A stretch of DNA of 29,354 bases from Syntrophaceae bacterium UBA1411 (GCA_002304995.1 DBPV01000007.1:35768-65121); one strand, 5' to 3'; shown: positions 1 to 7,379, counted from the stretch's first letter. The notes: generated by a model from the sequence alone, not told the origin. Numbers and translations are program-made.

Positions 1-551
1 TCCGACTCGAAGGCCAGAATCGGATGGTTTTTAAAATCGGGATCGCCGGGCAGATGATCGAAAAAGTTGGAGCGCAAAAGCGACGACGCCAGCTCGGAAC
101 CGGTGGCGACGGCGTTGCCGGAGAGTCCCAGGGCGACATTGGCGCAGGCGGCCTTGAGCGACGTGATGCCCGACAGGCAGATGCCCGACGTGCTGATCAC
201 CTCGCAGGGGCCGAGCCCCAGCTCGCCGGCCACCATGAGACCGTGCCCCGGCGCGATGACGTCGGCCATCGACGTGCCCGAGCACAGACACTCGATATCC
301 ATGACGGAAAAGCGGTCGTAGGGATGAAGGCGCCGCACCGCCTCCGCGGTGAGCGCGGCGTTGGTGTAGTTGAGCCTGCCCGTCGCGCGGTCGATGGCAT
401 AGTAGCGCGTCCGGATTCCGTTGTTTTTCAAAACGCGGGATTTGACGCGGGAACGGACATCGTGAATTTTTCCCAGAACCTCCTCAATCTCGTCGTTGGT
501 CACGGGCTCGTTGGGCAAGAAAGCGGCAATGTCATTAATGTAAACGTCCAT
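1..551 (-). CDS. KAS III-like beta-ketoacyl synthase, C-terminus cut by the window edge
   Basis: About 183 N-terminal residues are present. The thiolase-fold signature is the segment TSGICLSGITSLKAA, in which Cys125 occupies the place of the catalytic nucleophile of 3-oxoacyl-ACP synthase III (family pattern C-x-S-G followed by a helix). Enzymes of this family condense an acyl-CoA or acyl-ACP starter with a malonyl or second acyl unit. The ATG at 551 is preceded by AAAGGAGATCC, a strong ribosome binding site that begins at the stop codon of the upstream radical SAM gene 9 bases away, so the two are very probably co-transcribed and translationally coupled. The catalytic His and Asn lie beyond the window. 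Primary FabH is less likely because the partner is a radical SAM enzyme rather than fab genes; a specialised lipid, polyketide or olefin-type condensation is more plausible, but this is inference. Confidence 0.82.
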   Translation of the reverse strand, partial: MDVYINDIAAFLPNEPVTNDEIEEVLGKIHDVRSRVKSRVLKNNGIRTRYYAIDRATGRLNYTNAALTAEAVRRLHPYDRFSVMDIECLCSGTSMADVIAPGHGLMVAGELGLGPCEVISTSGICLSGITSLKAACANVALGLSGNAVATGSELASSLLRSNFFDHLPGDPDFKNHPILAFES

Positions 552-560
552 GGATCTCCT

Positions 561-1865
561 TTAATGCGGCGTATGGGGTTTTTCGTGCAGCCTTTTGACG
601 AGTTCCGCATACGTGCGATAAAATAATTCCTCCGGCATTTTCGTGCGGGTGACGGCATTGGTAAACGTGTAATAGTCCAGATCGGAAATGACGATTTCTT
701 CTTTCAGAGTTTCGTAAAGCGCTGTGCCCGGCATCGGCGTCAGGACCGATACCACGGGAACTTCAATCCGGTGGGATACGATGAACCGCTCCAGTTTTGC
801 AAAGTCTTCTTCCGTGTCGGCAGGCGACGCGATGAAGTCGCCGATGATGACGATGCCGAGCTCGTGCAGAATGTCGACGGCTTTCCGGATGACGTTGCCC
901 CGGTATTTCTTGTTGTAGGCGGCCAGCCGGTCATCGGCGATATCCTCAAAGCCCACCACGACCGCGTAAAGCCCCGCCTCTTTCCACTTTTTCATCAGGT
1001 CCACATGTTTGACGACGGTGTCGGCGCGGACGTCGGCGAAAAATTTTCTCGTAAGCCCGGCCTGCAGAATCTTATCGCACAGGAGGCCGGCCTGCCTGGC
1101 GTTGCCGAAAGTGTTGGCGTCGACCAGGCGGACAAAGGGAATATCGCCCAAAAGGCCGATATCGCGCAAAACAGCATCGGAAGAATGCGTCAGATACTTT
1201 CCGCCGGTCATTTTCGGAATGGTGCAGAAGGAGCAGTCATGCGTGCAGCCGTAAGCCGAGATGACAAAGCCCATGGCCAGGCCCAGTTGTTCGAGATGGT
1301 ACTGATCGCGGTACCCGGCAACCAGATCGTAGCGGGGAGGGATATCATCCAGGAGATCCGCCCGGCCGAACCGCCGCGGCGTAAAAACCAGCGGCTTTCC
1401 CGGAGATGTGCGGGCGACGCCCGGAATGGGGTCCGGTTGTGCCTGCGCGGCCAGCGCCTCGATCAGTTGGGCGAAGCTTTTTTTCCCCAGCCCGATTACC
1501 AGGTAATCAACCTCCGGACGGTTGAAGTACGCCGGATCGTATGTGGCATGGCAGCCGCCGACCACCACCACGGCCCGGCTTTGCATGCGGACTTCCGCCG
1601 CCTGGCGGATGACCGTGTTGGCCTCGCACGTAAGCGAGGTAAAGCCGACGACATCCGGGCCGAAATCTTCGAGCACTTTCCGGAAATTTTCCGGCGCTTC
1701 GCTTTTGCCGTCAAAAATCAAAACATCGTGTCCGGCAAGCGGCCCGGCCAGAACTTCCAGGTTGAAAGGCTCCCCCTTGAAAAGCTGTTTGAGCGATGTG
1801 ATTCCGTATTGCTCTTCCGGAATGCTGCGGCCGCAGTTGGGCGGATTGACAAGCAGAATCTTCAT
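561..1865 (-). CDS. B12-binding domain radical SAM protein
   Basis: This 434-residue protein has the two-domain plan of cobalamin-binding radical SAM enzymes. Residues 1-150 form a Rossmann-like B12-binding domain (MKILLVNPPN at the N-terminus, VVGGCHATYDP at about 101-111, typical of the base-off-type subgroup without DxHxxG). The radical SAM barrel carries Cys207, Cys211 and Cys214 in GCTHDCSFC, the CX3CX2C ligand set for the [4Fe-4S] cluster that cleaves S-adenosylmethionine. Family members perform methylations or C-C rearrangements on unactivated carbons. It sits directly upstream of the KAS III-like gene, with 9 bases between them, so a joint role in modifying an acyl chain or polyketide-like product is a reasonable inference; the substrate cannot be read from sequence. 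No clear promoter was found just upstream of 1865. Confidence 0.88.
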   Translation of the reverse strand: MKILLVNPPNCGRSIPEEQYGITSLKQLFKGEPFNLEVLAGPLAGHDVLIFDGKSEAPENFRKVLEDFGPDVVGFTSLTCEANTVIRQAAEVRMQSRAVVVVGGCHATYDPAYFNRPEVDYLVIGLGKKSFAQLIEALAAQAQPDPIPGVARTSPGKPLVFTPRRFGRADLLDDIPPRYDLVAGYRDQYHLEQLGLAMGFVISAYGCTHDCSFCTIPKMTGGKYLTHSSDAVLRDIGLLGDIPFVRLVDANTFGNARQAGLLCDKILQAGLTRKFFADVRADTVVKHVDLMKKWKEAGLYAVVVGFEDIADDRLAAYNKKYRGNVIRKAVDILHELGIVIIGDFIASPADTEEDFAKLERFIVSHRIEVPVVSVLTPMPGTALYETLKEEIVISDLDYYTFTNAVTRTKMPEELFYRTYAELVKRLHEKPHTPH

Positions 1866-2175
1866 TTTTTATATACTCGGCATAGCTTCATTTTTTTTCG
1901 CGGCTTCATCAACGGGTTTTCCCGGAATGAAGGCTCCGGGCGTGGCAGGTCCGGATGGAGGTGCACCGCCGACAATCGGTTTTATAAATCAATCTGGAAA
2001 AACATCGCCTCCCAAGCAGGCAAGCTTTCGTTTCTAACAACACGAAAAGAAAAGCAAAACGATTGCGCTTCCTTTGTGAAAAATTCCCGGAAGCGAAATT
2101 TCGGGAATTCCTATCACACTTTCCGCCCGCAGGCAATTCAGGAATCAGCCGGCCGCCTGTTAGCAGACGTCCGCC

Positions 2176-2204
2176 TTGACAATTATCGCAGTCAGCCGTA
2201 TATT
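2176..2204 (+). promoter_or_regulatory. sigma70-type promoter of the orphan RNA
   Basis: TTGACA at 2176-2181 and TATATT at 2199-2204 are separated by exactly 17 bases, a consensus -35 and a five-of-six -10. The expected start site is about 2211, which is where the closing stem of the predicted structured RNA begins (2212). No convincing protein gene follows on this strand, so the promoter most likely drives a non-coding transcript. Confidence 0.65.
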
Positions 2205-2210
2205 AGAGCC

Positions 2211-2382
2211 AAAGAGTCGCCGCAATGCCCGGGGCAAATCATGTAGCAGAAGTTCAGTCTACATCATTTCTCTTGGAGGTAAAAAAACAACATTGCGAGA
2301 CACTGGCCCGGATGGCGGGCTGCCGAAAAGAAAAACATAAGCTCTCTAAAGCTTATACCGAAAAAGGCATTGCGGCGCTCTT
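2211..2382 (+). ncRNA. putative structured small RNA, about 172 nt, family not recognised
   Basis: The two ends of this stretch are complementary over 17 pairs. AAGAG at 2212-2216 pairs with CTCTT at 2378-2382 and, after one bulged T at 2217, CGCCGCAATGCC at 2218-2229 pairs with GGCATTGCGGCG at 2366-2377. Three local hairpins lie inside: ATGTAG/CTACAT, GCCCG/CGGGC around 2313-2327, and ATAAGCT/AGCTTAT near 2336-2356. The region is U-rich straight after the stem (2381-2390). A near-consensus promoter ends 7 bases before the first paired base. The size fits 6S RNA, but the fold is a multi-branched junction rather than the single long rod expected of 6S, and it lacks tmRNA, SRP and RNase P signatures. 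A 62-codon frame at 2225-2413 overlaps it but has no ribosome binding site. It could also be a non-autonomous element with inverted ends. Confidence 0.5.
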
Positions 2383-2578
2383 CTATTTTAACGCTCTTTT
2401 CACAAGAAAATGACCGATACGGTCGGGATTCTGCGATGCGCGTATTGAGTCTATTCTACTGGATGTAAACAATCATGAAACCACAGGGTCTTGGTGGTGA
2501 TGGCCACCCGTAAAAGGCCAAGAATTCAAATGATAGACTCCAGCGTGAAGACGAGACGGCATCGGCGGGTCCCGTCGG

Positions 2579-2618
2579 CCCCTCGCCGGATGATCCAGAA
2601 CAGCGAGGGGCTTTTGTT
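2579..2618 (+). terminator. intrinsic terminator overlapping a second alternative hairpin
   Basis: CCCCTCGC (2579-2586) pairs perfectly with GCGAGGGG (2603-2610) and is followed by CTTTTGTTT, the layout of a rho-independent terminator on the plus strand. CCGGATGATC (2586-2595), lying in its loop, is also a perfect complement of GATCATCCGG (2622-2631), which is followed by TTTT. The two stems share base 2586 and compete for the same loop, so only one can form fully. The terminator would end any transcript that reads through from the promoter at 2176. Between 2383 and 2578 I see only a small GACCG/CGGTC hairpin (2411-2423) and a weak promoter-like TTGAGT-17-AACAAT. Confidence 0.6.
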
Positions 2619-2685
2619 TATGATCATCCGGTTTTCCCGCGCCGGCCCCGAAGGCAAAAGGCTCTGCAAAGGCGGCGGCGGACAA

Positions 2686-3753
2686 TCATTTCAGCGGACG
2701 ATTTTTGTCGTAGTATTTTTCCAGGCACTCGGGGCACATGCTGTGGGAAAATTCGGCTTCCGAATGCTCTTCGATGTAGGTCTCGATTCTCTCCCAGTAC
2801 CCTTCATCGGTGCGGATCTTCTTGCACGCGGCGCAAATCGGCAAGAAACCGCGCAGCGTCTTGACATGCGCCAGGGCATCCCGGAGCTCGGCGACCAGTT
2901 CATGAACCCGGTCTTCGCTTTTTTTCCGCTCGGTGGTTTCGTACAGAGAAAACACAAGTCCGACCACCAGGCTGCCGGCGTTCTTGACGGGGCTGAGCGT
3001 CCAGTCCCAGTAAGTCATACCCCGCTCGGGCCAATACCGGTAATGAAAGGGCTTGTCGCGGATGCTGAAAGACTCGCCCGTGTCGCGGACGCGGGTAAAG
3101 ATCACCTCGTTTTCCGCATTCGGAAAGAGATCAAAATGATTCTTTCCGACAAGCGCCCCGGCAGAATAACCGCAGCCTGTCGCATAGGTCTCGTTCACCC
3201 GAACGAAATTGAAATCCCGATCCAGATAAGCCAGATGCACATTGCCGGCCAGGTTCAGCATGGATTGGATCAAATCCTTCTCGTTTTGCAGAGCTTCGTC
3301 CATTTTTTTGCGGCGTGAAATATCCGCCGCGACAAGCAATCCGGCGGGCCGCCCTGCGACACGCGTGAGCATATCCGCCTCACCAAGCCACTTTTGCGTC
3401 CCGTCCTTCACGATGATTTTCATTTCACCGCAATCGATCGTTTCATCTTCATGCAGGCGTTTTTGAATGCGTTCTTGCATCATCGCCCGGAAGTCGGGAT
3501 GCACGATGTCCAGAATATTCATGGAAAAAAGTTCGTCGGAAGAATAGCCGGTCATCAGTTGGGCCGCCCGGTTGGCGGCAATCCAGTTCTCGCCCTGGTA
3601 CAGCAGAACCGCCGCCGGCGTTGCATCGGCCGCCTCCTGGAAAGCTTCCTGCAATTCCCGCCGCGTGGCGCACGACTTTATACGGCGTTGAAGAATTTCC
3701 TCCAGAACGCAAATCCAGGACGACAAATCAAAACTTGCAGGTTTTTCATTCAT
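2686..3753 (-). CDS. tandem PAS protein with C-terminal four-cysteine module
   Basis: This 355-residue cytoplasmic sensor has a first PAS domain at about 35-150 (LLYQGENWIAANRAAQLMTG) and a second at about 155-275 (ISRRKK and TTERKK linkers mark the PAS ends), then a short coiled segment (280-300). The C-terminal module at about 300-350 contains Cys307 and Cys310 in LPICAACKKI, a conserved DEGYW, and Cys340 and Cys343 in CPEC. I recognise this last block from many signalling proteins as a probable zinc-binding tail; its function is not established to my knowledge. There is no histidine kinase, GGDEF, EAL or helix-turn-helix domain, so output must pass through a partner. The chosen ATG at 3753 lacks an obvious ribosome binding site. 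No neighbour gene indicates the signal. Confidence 0.85.
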   Translation of the reverse strand: MNEKPASFDLSSWICVLEEILQRRIKSCATRRELQEAFQEAADATPAAVLLYQGENWIAANRAAQLMTGYSSDELFSMNILDIVHPDFRAMMQERIQKRLHEDETIDCGEMKIIVKDGTQKWLGEADMLTRVAGRPAGLLVAADISRRKKMDEALQNEKDLIQSMLNLAGNVHLAYLDRDFNFVRVNETYATGCGYSAGALVGKNHFDLFPNAENEVIFTRVRDTGESFSIRDKPFHYRYWPERGMTYWDWTLSPVKNAGSLVVGLVFSLYETTERKKSEDRVHELVAELRDALAHVKTLRGFLPICAACKKIRTDEGYWERIETYIEEHSEAEFSHSMCPECLEKYYDKNRPLK

Positions 3754-3883
3754 TAGTTGTAAGTCTGCGTTATTTCCTACAAAAAGGCAAGATAATTGCC
3801 GACGGAGTCATTCAGGCGGTACGTTTGAAAACGATGATCGCTTTTCTTCATGGTTGGCGTGCCTCTCCGCCCGGCGTCAGGGT

Positions 3884-3911
3884 AAAAAAACGGGCTCCAT
3901 TGCTGGAGCCC
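3884..3911 (-). terminator. intrinsic terminator of tRNA-Phe
   Basis: Read on the minus strand, GGGCTCCA (3911-3904) and TGGAGCCC (3899-3892) form a perfect 8-bp stem with a 4-base loop, followed by G and seven T residues (3890-3884). It begins 8 bases after the CCA end of tRNA-Phe. Confidence 0.9.
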
Positions 3912-3918
3912 TTATCCA

Positions 3919-3994
3919 TGGTGGGTCAGGGCAGAATTGAACTGCCGACACTCGGATTTTCAGTCCGATGCTCTACCGACTGAGCTACCGACCC
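3919..3994 (-). tRNA. tRNA-Phe (GAA), CCA encoded
   Basis: This is a 76-nt cloverleaf on the minus strand. The acceptor stem GGGTCGG pairs with CTGACCC with one G-T pair, followed by discriminator A and an encoded CCA. The D arm contains AGCTCAGTCGGTAGAGC, the anticodon loop reads CTGAAAA with anticodon GAA, and the T arm contains GTTCAATTC flanked by GGCA/TGCC. It is followed by a strong intrinsic terminator and preceded by a promoter-like pair at 4030-4056. Confidence 0.97.
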
Positions 3995-4029
3995 GTCTGT
4001 TTCCGATCACCTGCGAAAGGCTCGAAAGC

Positions 4030-4056
4030 TCTATAAAATCTCACTTCCTTTGTCAA
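4030..4056 (-). promoter_or_regulatory. likely promoter of tRNA-Phe
   Basis: On the minus strand TTGACA (4056-4051) is followed after 15 bases by TATAGA (4035-4030), about 35 bases before the mature tRNA. The -35 is consensus and the spacer is short. The -35 overlaps the stop codon of the upstream RDD gene, so the tRNA can be transcribed independently of the prmA operon. Confidence 0.5.
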
Positions 4057-4685
4057 GGTATTTTTTGGTCGTCCGAAGCCGCCGGGCGTTCCGGCGCCGG
4101 TGTTTCGGGCTTTTTTTCTTCAGGCGTCTCCGGGGCGACGGGAATGCATCCGAATCCCGCCGGACTTTGCGGGCCGGCCGGGGAATCGGGAATCGAAATT
4201 CCCGCGGCGTCTCCCTGCGGTTCGCGGATAATCACCACCGTTTGGGCGATCTTGTCATGCCAGCCCTGTTTTCTTTTGTCGAAGGCCACCCAGATATAGC
4301 CCAGACAAAAAACCACGCTGGAGACGAGATACCCCACCGATCTTAAAAACGCGACGCCGTAAGAGATCGGCGTTCCCTGGACGGAAACCACCTGCAAGCC
4401 CAACAGCATTTTACCGGGCGTCCGCCCGGTGGAGCCGTGAAAATAGGTAAAGTAAGCGATGTTCACGACAAAGGAAAAAAGCCACATCCAGATCGTGAGC
4501 GCCCCCAGCTCTTCCGGGTTGGAAAGTTTCGCCACCCAGGCCGAAGAATCGCCCGACACCGCGCCGGCGAAAAACGCCACTCCCGCGATAATCATCAGGA
4601 CCATGAACATCAGGCTGATGATAACGCCGTCAATCGTATACGCGACAAAGCGCCGCCAGAATCCTGCAAAACGATATGTCGTCAT
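4053..4685 (-). CDS. RDD family membrane protein
   Basis: This 210-residue protein has the RDD domain at about 5-150. The N-terminus FAGFWRRFVAYTIDGVII gives the Arg and Asp positions of the family, followed by hydrophobic segments at about 19-41, 66-82 and 108-130, and the conserved HGSTGRTPGKMLLGLQVV block. The tail after about 150 is hydrophilic and rich in Pro and Glu and probably cytoplasmic. RDD proteins are small integral membrane proteins; some have been linked to transport or stress, but the role of this one is unknown. The start at 4685 is well supported by AAGGAGGGG four bases upstream. It lies 12 bases after rsmE on the same strand and is probably the last gene of the prmA-rsmE operon. 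Confidence 0.85.
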   Translation of the reverse strand: MTTYRFAGFWRRFVAYTIDGVIISLMFMVLMIIAGVAFFAGAVSGDSSAWVAKLSNPEELGALTIWMWLFSFVVNIAYFTYFHGSTGRTPGKMLLGLQVVSVQGTPISYGVAFLRSVGYLVSSVVFCLGYIWVAFDKRKQGWHDKIAQTVVIIREPQGDAAGISIPDSPAGPQSPAGFGCIPVAPETPEEKKPETPAPERPAASDDQKIP

Positions 4686-4697
4686 GCTTCCCCTCCT

Positions 4698-5456
4698 TTA
4701 CGCCTCGCGGCCGAAGATGCCTTTTTCATACTGGACGATGGACAAAATCGCCGCGGCCGCCGTTTCCACTTTCAAAATATGTTTGCCCAGCGTCACGGAG
4801 ACAAAACCCGCCTGGCCCGCCCGGGCGACTTCATCGCGGGTGAGTCCCCCTTCCGGCCCCACGATGATAAAATACGAACCTGCATCGGCAAAGCGCGCGT
4901 CATGGAGGACTTGCCGGATGGTTTGTCGCTCTTCCTCCTCCCAGAAAATCAGCTTCCGGTCCTGCGGCGCCGCCTGGGCCAGCATCTCGCCGAAGGGCAG
5001 GACCTGTTCGATAAAAGCCAGCCGGGGGCTCCGCGTACAGCGGGCCGCCTCGCGCACGATTTTCTGCCAGCGGGCCACTTTGCCTGCGGCCTTTTCTCTA
5101 TCCAGTTGCGGCACACAGCGGGCGGCGGTAAAGGGAATGATGACATCCGTTCCCAGTTCCGCGGCGGTCCTGACGATCAGATCCATTTTCCCCGCCTTGG
5201 GAATGCCCTGCGCCAGCGTAAGGCGAATCGGCCGGGGCGCGGCCGGCAGCGGTTTTTCCAGCGACACGCTGACCTGCGCAGGACTGAACGCCGCGATGCG
5301 CGCGGCAAATTCATGTCCGTAGCCGTCAAAAACGATAATCGGATCGCCCGGCTTGAGCCGCAGCACGGTCTTGAGATACCGCAGATTCTCCGCGCCGAGG
5401 TCGCAGCCTTCCGCCTCTTGCAGCGTTTCGGGACAGTAGATTCGGGGAACAGTCAA
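4698..5456 (-). CDS. rsmE: 16S rRNA (uracil-1498 N3)-methyltransferase
   Basis: This 252-residue SPOUT-class methyltransferase, RsmE, would methylate N3 of U1498 in helix 44 of 16S rRNA. The N-terminal PUA-like part (1-70) contains HYLKTVLRL-like ENLRYLKTVLRLKPGD. The SPOUT knot shows the family blocks LAQGIPKAGKMDLIVRTAAELG (about 96-117), IVGPEGGLTRDE (about 201-212) and a final LGKHILKVETAAAAIL, where the usual arginine of the ILRxETA motif is Lys. The reading frame opens with TTG at 5456; no ATG or GTG lies upstream in frame within a sensible distance, so a TTG start is likely. It follows prmA by 40 bases, a frequent pairing in bacteria. Confidence 0.9.
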   Translation of the reverse strand: MTVPRIYCPETLQEAEGCDLGAENLRYLKTVLRLKPGDPIIVFDGYGHEFAARIAAFSPAQVSVSLEKPLPAAPRPIRLTLAQGIPKAGKMDLIVRTAAELGTDVIIPFTAARCVPQLDREKAAGKVARWQKIVREAARCTRSPRLAFIEQVLPFGEMLAQAAPQDRKLIFWEEEERQTIRQVLHDARFADAGSYFIIVGPEGGLTRDEVARAGQAGFVSVTLGKHILKVETAAAAILSIVQYEKGIFGREA

Positions 5457-5496
5457 GGTTCAGTGCTTTCTCGAAAAAAAATGGTTTTCCCCGCCG

Positions 5497-6444
5497 TCAG
5501 GATCTTCCGTCCGCCGCGTCGCGCCTGAGCACATAGCAGACCCATTCCTTTTCCGTCAGCATGCGCTCTTTGGCCAGCGGCGCGGCAACGAAAATCTCCT
5601 CCATTGCGGGAATGTCCGGCTCGATGATGCCGGAAATCACCAGGTATCCCTCCGGCAAAAGCAGCCGGACCAGTTGCGCGTGGAGCCGGGCAAGCAGTTT
5701 GGCCGTCAGATTGGCGATAATCAGATTGCGCGGCTGGCGGATCTGCGCCGCATCCTCATTAAGGATCTTGAGACGGTCGGCCACTTCGTTGATGCGGGCG
5801 TTTTCAGCCGCGATTTCCGTCGCCTTGGGATCGTTATCGACGCAAATGACGTCCTCGGCGCCCATTTTGGCAGCCGTGATGCCCAGGATTCCCGTCCCGC
5901 AGCCGACATCGAGAACCTTCCACTCTTCGATGGAGCGGTCTTTTAAAATGATGTCTTCGATCGCCTCCATGCACATGCGTGTGGAGGCGTGCTGGCCGGT
6001 GCCGAACGCCATTCCCGGATCGATTTCCACCACAATGTCGCGGCTGGTGGGCGTGTATCTTTCCCAGGTGGGTTTGACGACAATGTTCTTGCAGACCCGG
6101 ATCGGCTTGAAATATTTTTTCCACTGTTCGCCCCAGTCCGGATCCGTGATGGTCTCGGTGGCAAGCACGGGCGCGGGCAGTTCCGGAAATATTTCCTCCA
6201 GGCTTTTCAGGTATTTCCGAACGGCGTAAATTCTCTTTTCGCTGCGGATGTCCGCGGGAAAGAAGGCCTGAATGACTTCCGACTCGCCCGGTTCGGGAAA
6301 ATCAACGGCCCCGGGGGGCAGAAGCGATTCCGAAAACACGCCCTGCGCGCCCGCCTCCTCGAGGAAATTGCTCAAAGGATCGAGAAGCTCCACAGGCGCC
6401 GTGATTTCGATTTTCAGCCATTTTTCCGGTTCTTTTTGCGTCAT
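5497..6444 (-). CDS. prmA: ribosomal protein L11 methyltransferase
   Basis: About 315 residues from the chosen ATG. The N-terminal L11-binding domain begins WLKIEITAPVELLDPLSNFLEE. The methyltransferase domain contains DPGMAFGTGQHASTR, VLDVGCGTGILGITAAK (SAM-binding glycine loop), VDNDPKATEIAAENA and NLIIANLTAKLL, all hallmarks of PrmA, which trimethylates ribosomal protein L11. An upstream ATG at 6483 would add 13 residues. I prefer 6444 because the family normally starts here and because a promoter-like TTGATA-17-TATATG (6509-6481) places its -10 box over that upstream ATG, so it would not be in the transcript. The first gene of an operon with rsmE and the RDD protein. Confidence 0.92.
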   Translation of the reverse strand: MTQKEPEKWLKIEITAPVELLDPLSNFLEEAGAQGVFSESLLPPGAVDFPEPGESEVIQAFFPADIRSEKRIYAVRKYLKSLEEIFPELPAPVLATETITDPDWGEQWKKYFKPIRVCKNIVVKPTWERYTPTSRDIVVEIDPGMAFGTGQHASTRMCMEAIEDIILKDRSIEEWKVLDVGCGTGILGITAAKMGAEDVICVDNDPKATEIAAENARINEVADRLKILNEDAAQIRQPRNLIIANLTAKLLARLHAQLVRLLLPEGYLVISGIIEPDIPAMEEIFVAAPLAKERMLTEKEWVCYVLRRDAADGRS

Positions 6445-6480
6445 GGTCAAACCTTGTTTCACGAGGGAATTTGTAACAGA

Positions 6481-6509
6481 CATATAACGTGTTTAGGCGA
6501 ATATATCAA
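6481..6509 (-). promoter_or_regulatory. likely promoter of prmA-rsmE operon
   Basis: On the minus strand TTGATA (6509-6504) and TATATG (6486-6481) are 17 bases apart. The predicted start site near 6474 gives a short leader of about 30 bases to the prmA ATG at 6444. It is divergent from the regulator promoter at 6544. Confidence 0.5.
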
Positions 6510-6543
6510 GCCGCCGGCTGCGCCTTGGTCGCCTGAATTCAGC

Positions 6544-6572
6544 TTGACACAAAGTTTTTAAAGCTTTACAGT
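6544..6572 (+). promoter_or_regulatory. promoter of the glycyl radical enzyme operon
   Basis: A consensus TTGACA at 6544-6549 is followed after 17 bases by TACAGT at 6567-6572 (four of six). The predicted start site near 6579 lies inside the operator-like palindrome immediately downstream. Confidence 0.55.
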
Positions 6573-6577
6573 ACAAC

Positions 6578-6588
6578 TGGTAATACCA
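6578..6588 (+). promoter_or_regulatory. FadR-type operator palindrome
   Basis: TGGTAATACCA is a perfect match to the TGGT-N3-ACCA half-site arrangement bound by FadR/LldR/PdhR-type GntR regulators. It overlaps the expected transcription start and lies 30 bases before the GTG of a FadR-type regulator gene, an ideal position for autorepression and for control of the downstream enzyme genes. Binding is inferred, not shown. Confidence 0.7.
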
Positions 6589-6618
6589 CCAGCCGCAAAG
6601 GCTAAATAAGGAGGACAC

Positions 6619-7377
6619 GTGCTGGACGCCTTAACCGAACCCCTCCGGACGGACAGTCTAAAAGACGTTTTTGTTCTGCGCTTCGAGGAGCTGATCCTTT
6701 CGGGAAAAATAAAAATCGGGCAGAAACTGCCCTCCGAGCGCGAGCTGGCCTTGCAGCTGGCCGTCAGCCGCCCCGTGGTGCATGAGGGCCTCGTGGAGCT
6801 GGCCTCCCGCGGACTGATTTCGCTCAAACCGCGCAGCGGCGCCACCGTCAACGACTACCGCCGGGAAGGGTCCCTGACTCTGCTGGCCTCGCTCATTCAG
6901 TACCGCAAGGGCAGACTCGAACCGGAGCTCATGGAAAGTCTCCTGCAACTGCGGCGGCTTCTGGAGCCCCCCTTTGCGGGACTGGCCGCCCGAAACCGGA
7001 CCGAGGAACAGATGCGCGAGTTTTTCACCCTTCTGGAAAAAGAAGAATCCGCCGATCCCCGCAACACCCTTAAGATCACTGATCTGGACTTCGACTTTCA
7101 CCTGCTCATCGCCGTGGCGTCCGGCAATACCGTTTACCCGCTGCTGATGAATTCCTTCCGCCCCGTCTACACAAATCTTTCCGGCCAGTTCTTCCGGGAC
7201 CGCGAGGTCACGGCCGCCGTGCACGCGTATCACCGCGCCCTGGCTGAGGCTGTCGCGGCCGGCGACGCTGAAAAAGCGGTTTCTATCATGACGGATATTT
7301 TACAGCATGGAGAAGAGCATCTGCGCCCGATGATCGGCGAAGAAACGCCGGCCGGATCTCTTCCCCGGGGAGGTTGA
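6619..7377 (+). CDS. GntR/FadR family transcriptional regulator with FCD domain
   Basis: 252 residues starting at GTG, with a perfect AAGGAGG five bases upstream. The winged helix-turn-helix lies at about 12-80 (LPSERELALQLAVSRPVVHEGL, then GLISLKPRSGATVND). The all-helical FCD effector domain follows at about 95-230, with His161 in DFDFHLLIAVASGN and His202 and His205 in HAYHRALAEA as probable metal or ligand contacts. FCD regulators commonly sense carboxylic acids and release DNA on binding. The gene is the first of an apparent operon: its stop is directly followed by the glycyl radical enzyme start, and a TGGT-N3-ACCA palindrome lies in its promoter. It probably represses the operon until the enzyme's substrate or product accumulates. 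Confidence 0.9.
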   Translation: MLDALTEPLRTDSLKDVFVLRFEELILSGKIKIGQKLPSERELALQLAVSRPVVHEGLVELASRGLISLKPRSGATVNDYRREGSLTLLASLIQYRKGRLEPELMESLLQLRRLLEPPFAGLAARNRTEEQMREFFTLLEKEESADPRNTLKITDLDFDFHLLIAVASGNTVYPLLMNSFRPVYTNLSGQFFRDREVTAAVHAYHRALAEAVAAGDAEKAVSIMTDILQHGEEHLRPMIGEETPAGSLPRGG

Positions 7378-7379
7378 CG

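Noticed and set aside
1869..1988. 39-codon Pro-rich frame on the minus strand just upstream of the radical SAM gene, preceded by an in-frame TGA
   Set aside because: It looks slightly coding-like but has no start codon, no Cys/Sec context and no upstream continuity beyond a TAG. At most it is a gene remnant.
2211..2382. Retron ncRNA, suggested by the long complementary ends
   Set aside because: No reverse transcriptase gene is nearby and there is no long msd-type hairpin.
2225..2413. 62-codon open frame on the plus strand
   Set aside because: It has no ribosome binding site and no recognisable sequence, and it lies within the predicted structured RNA.
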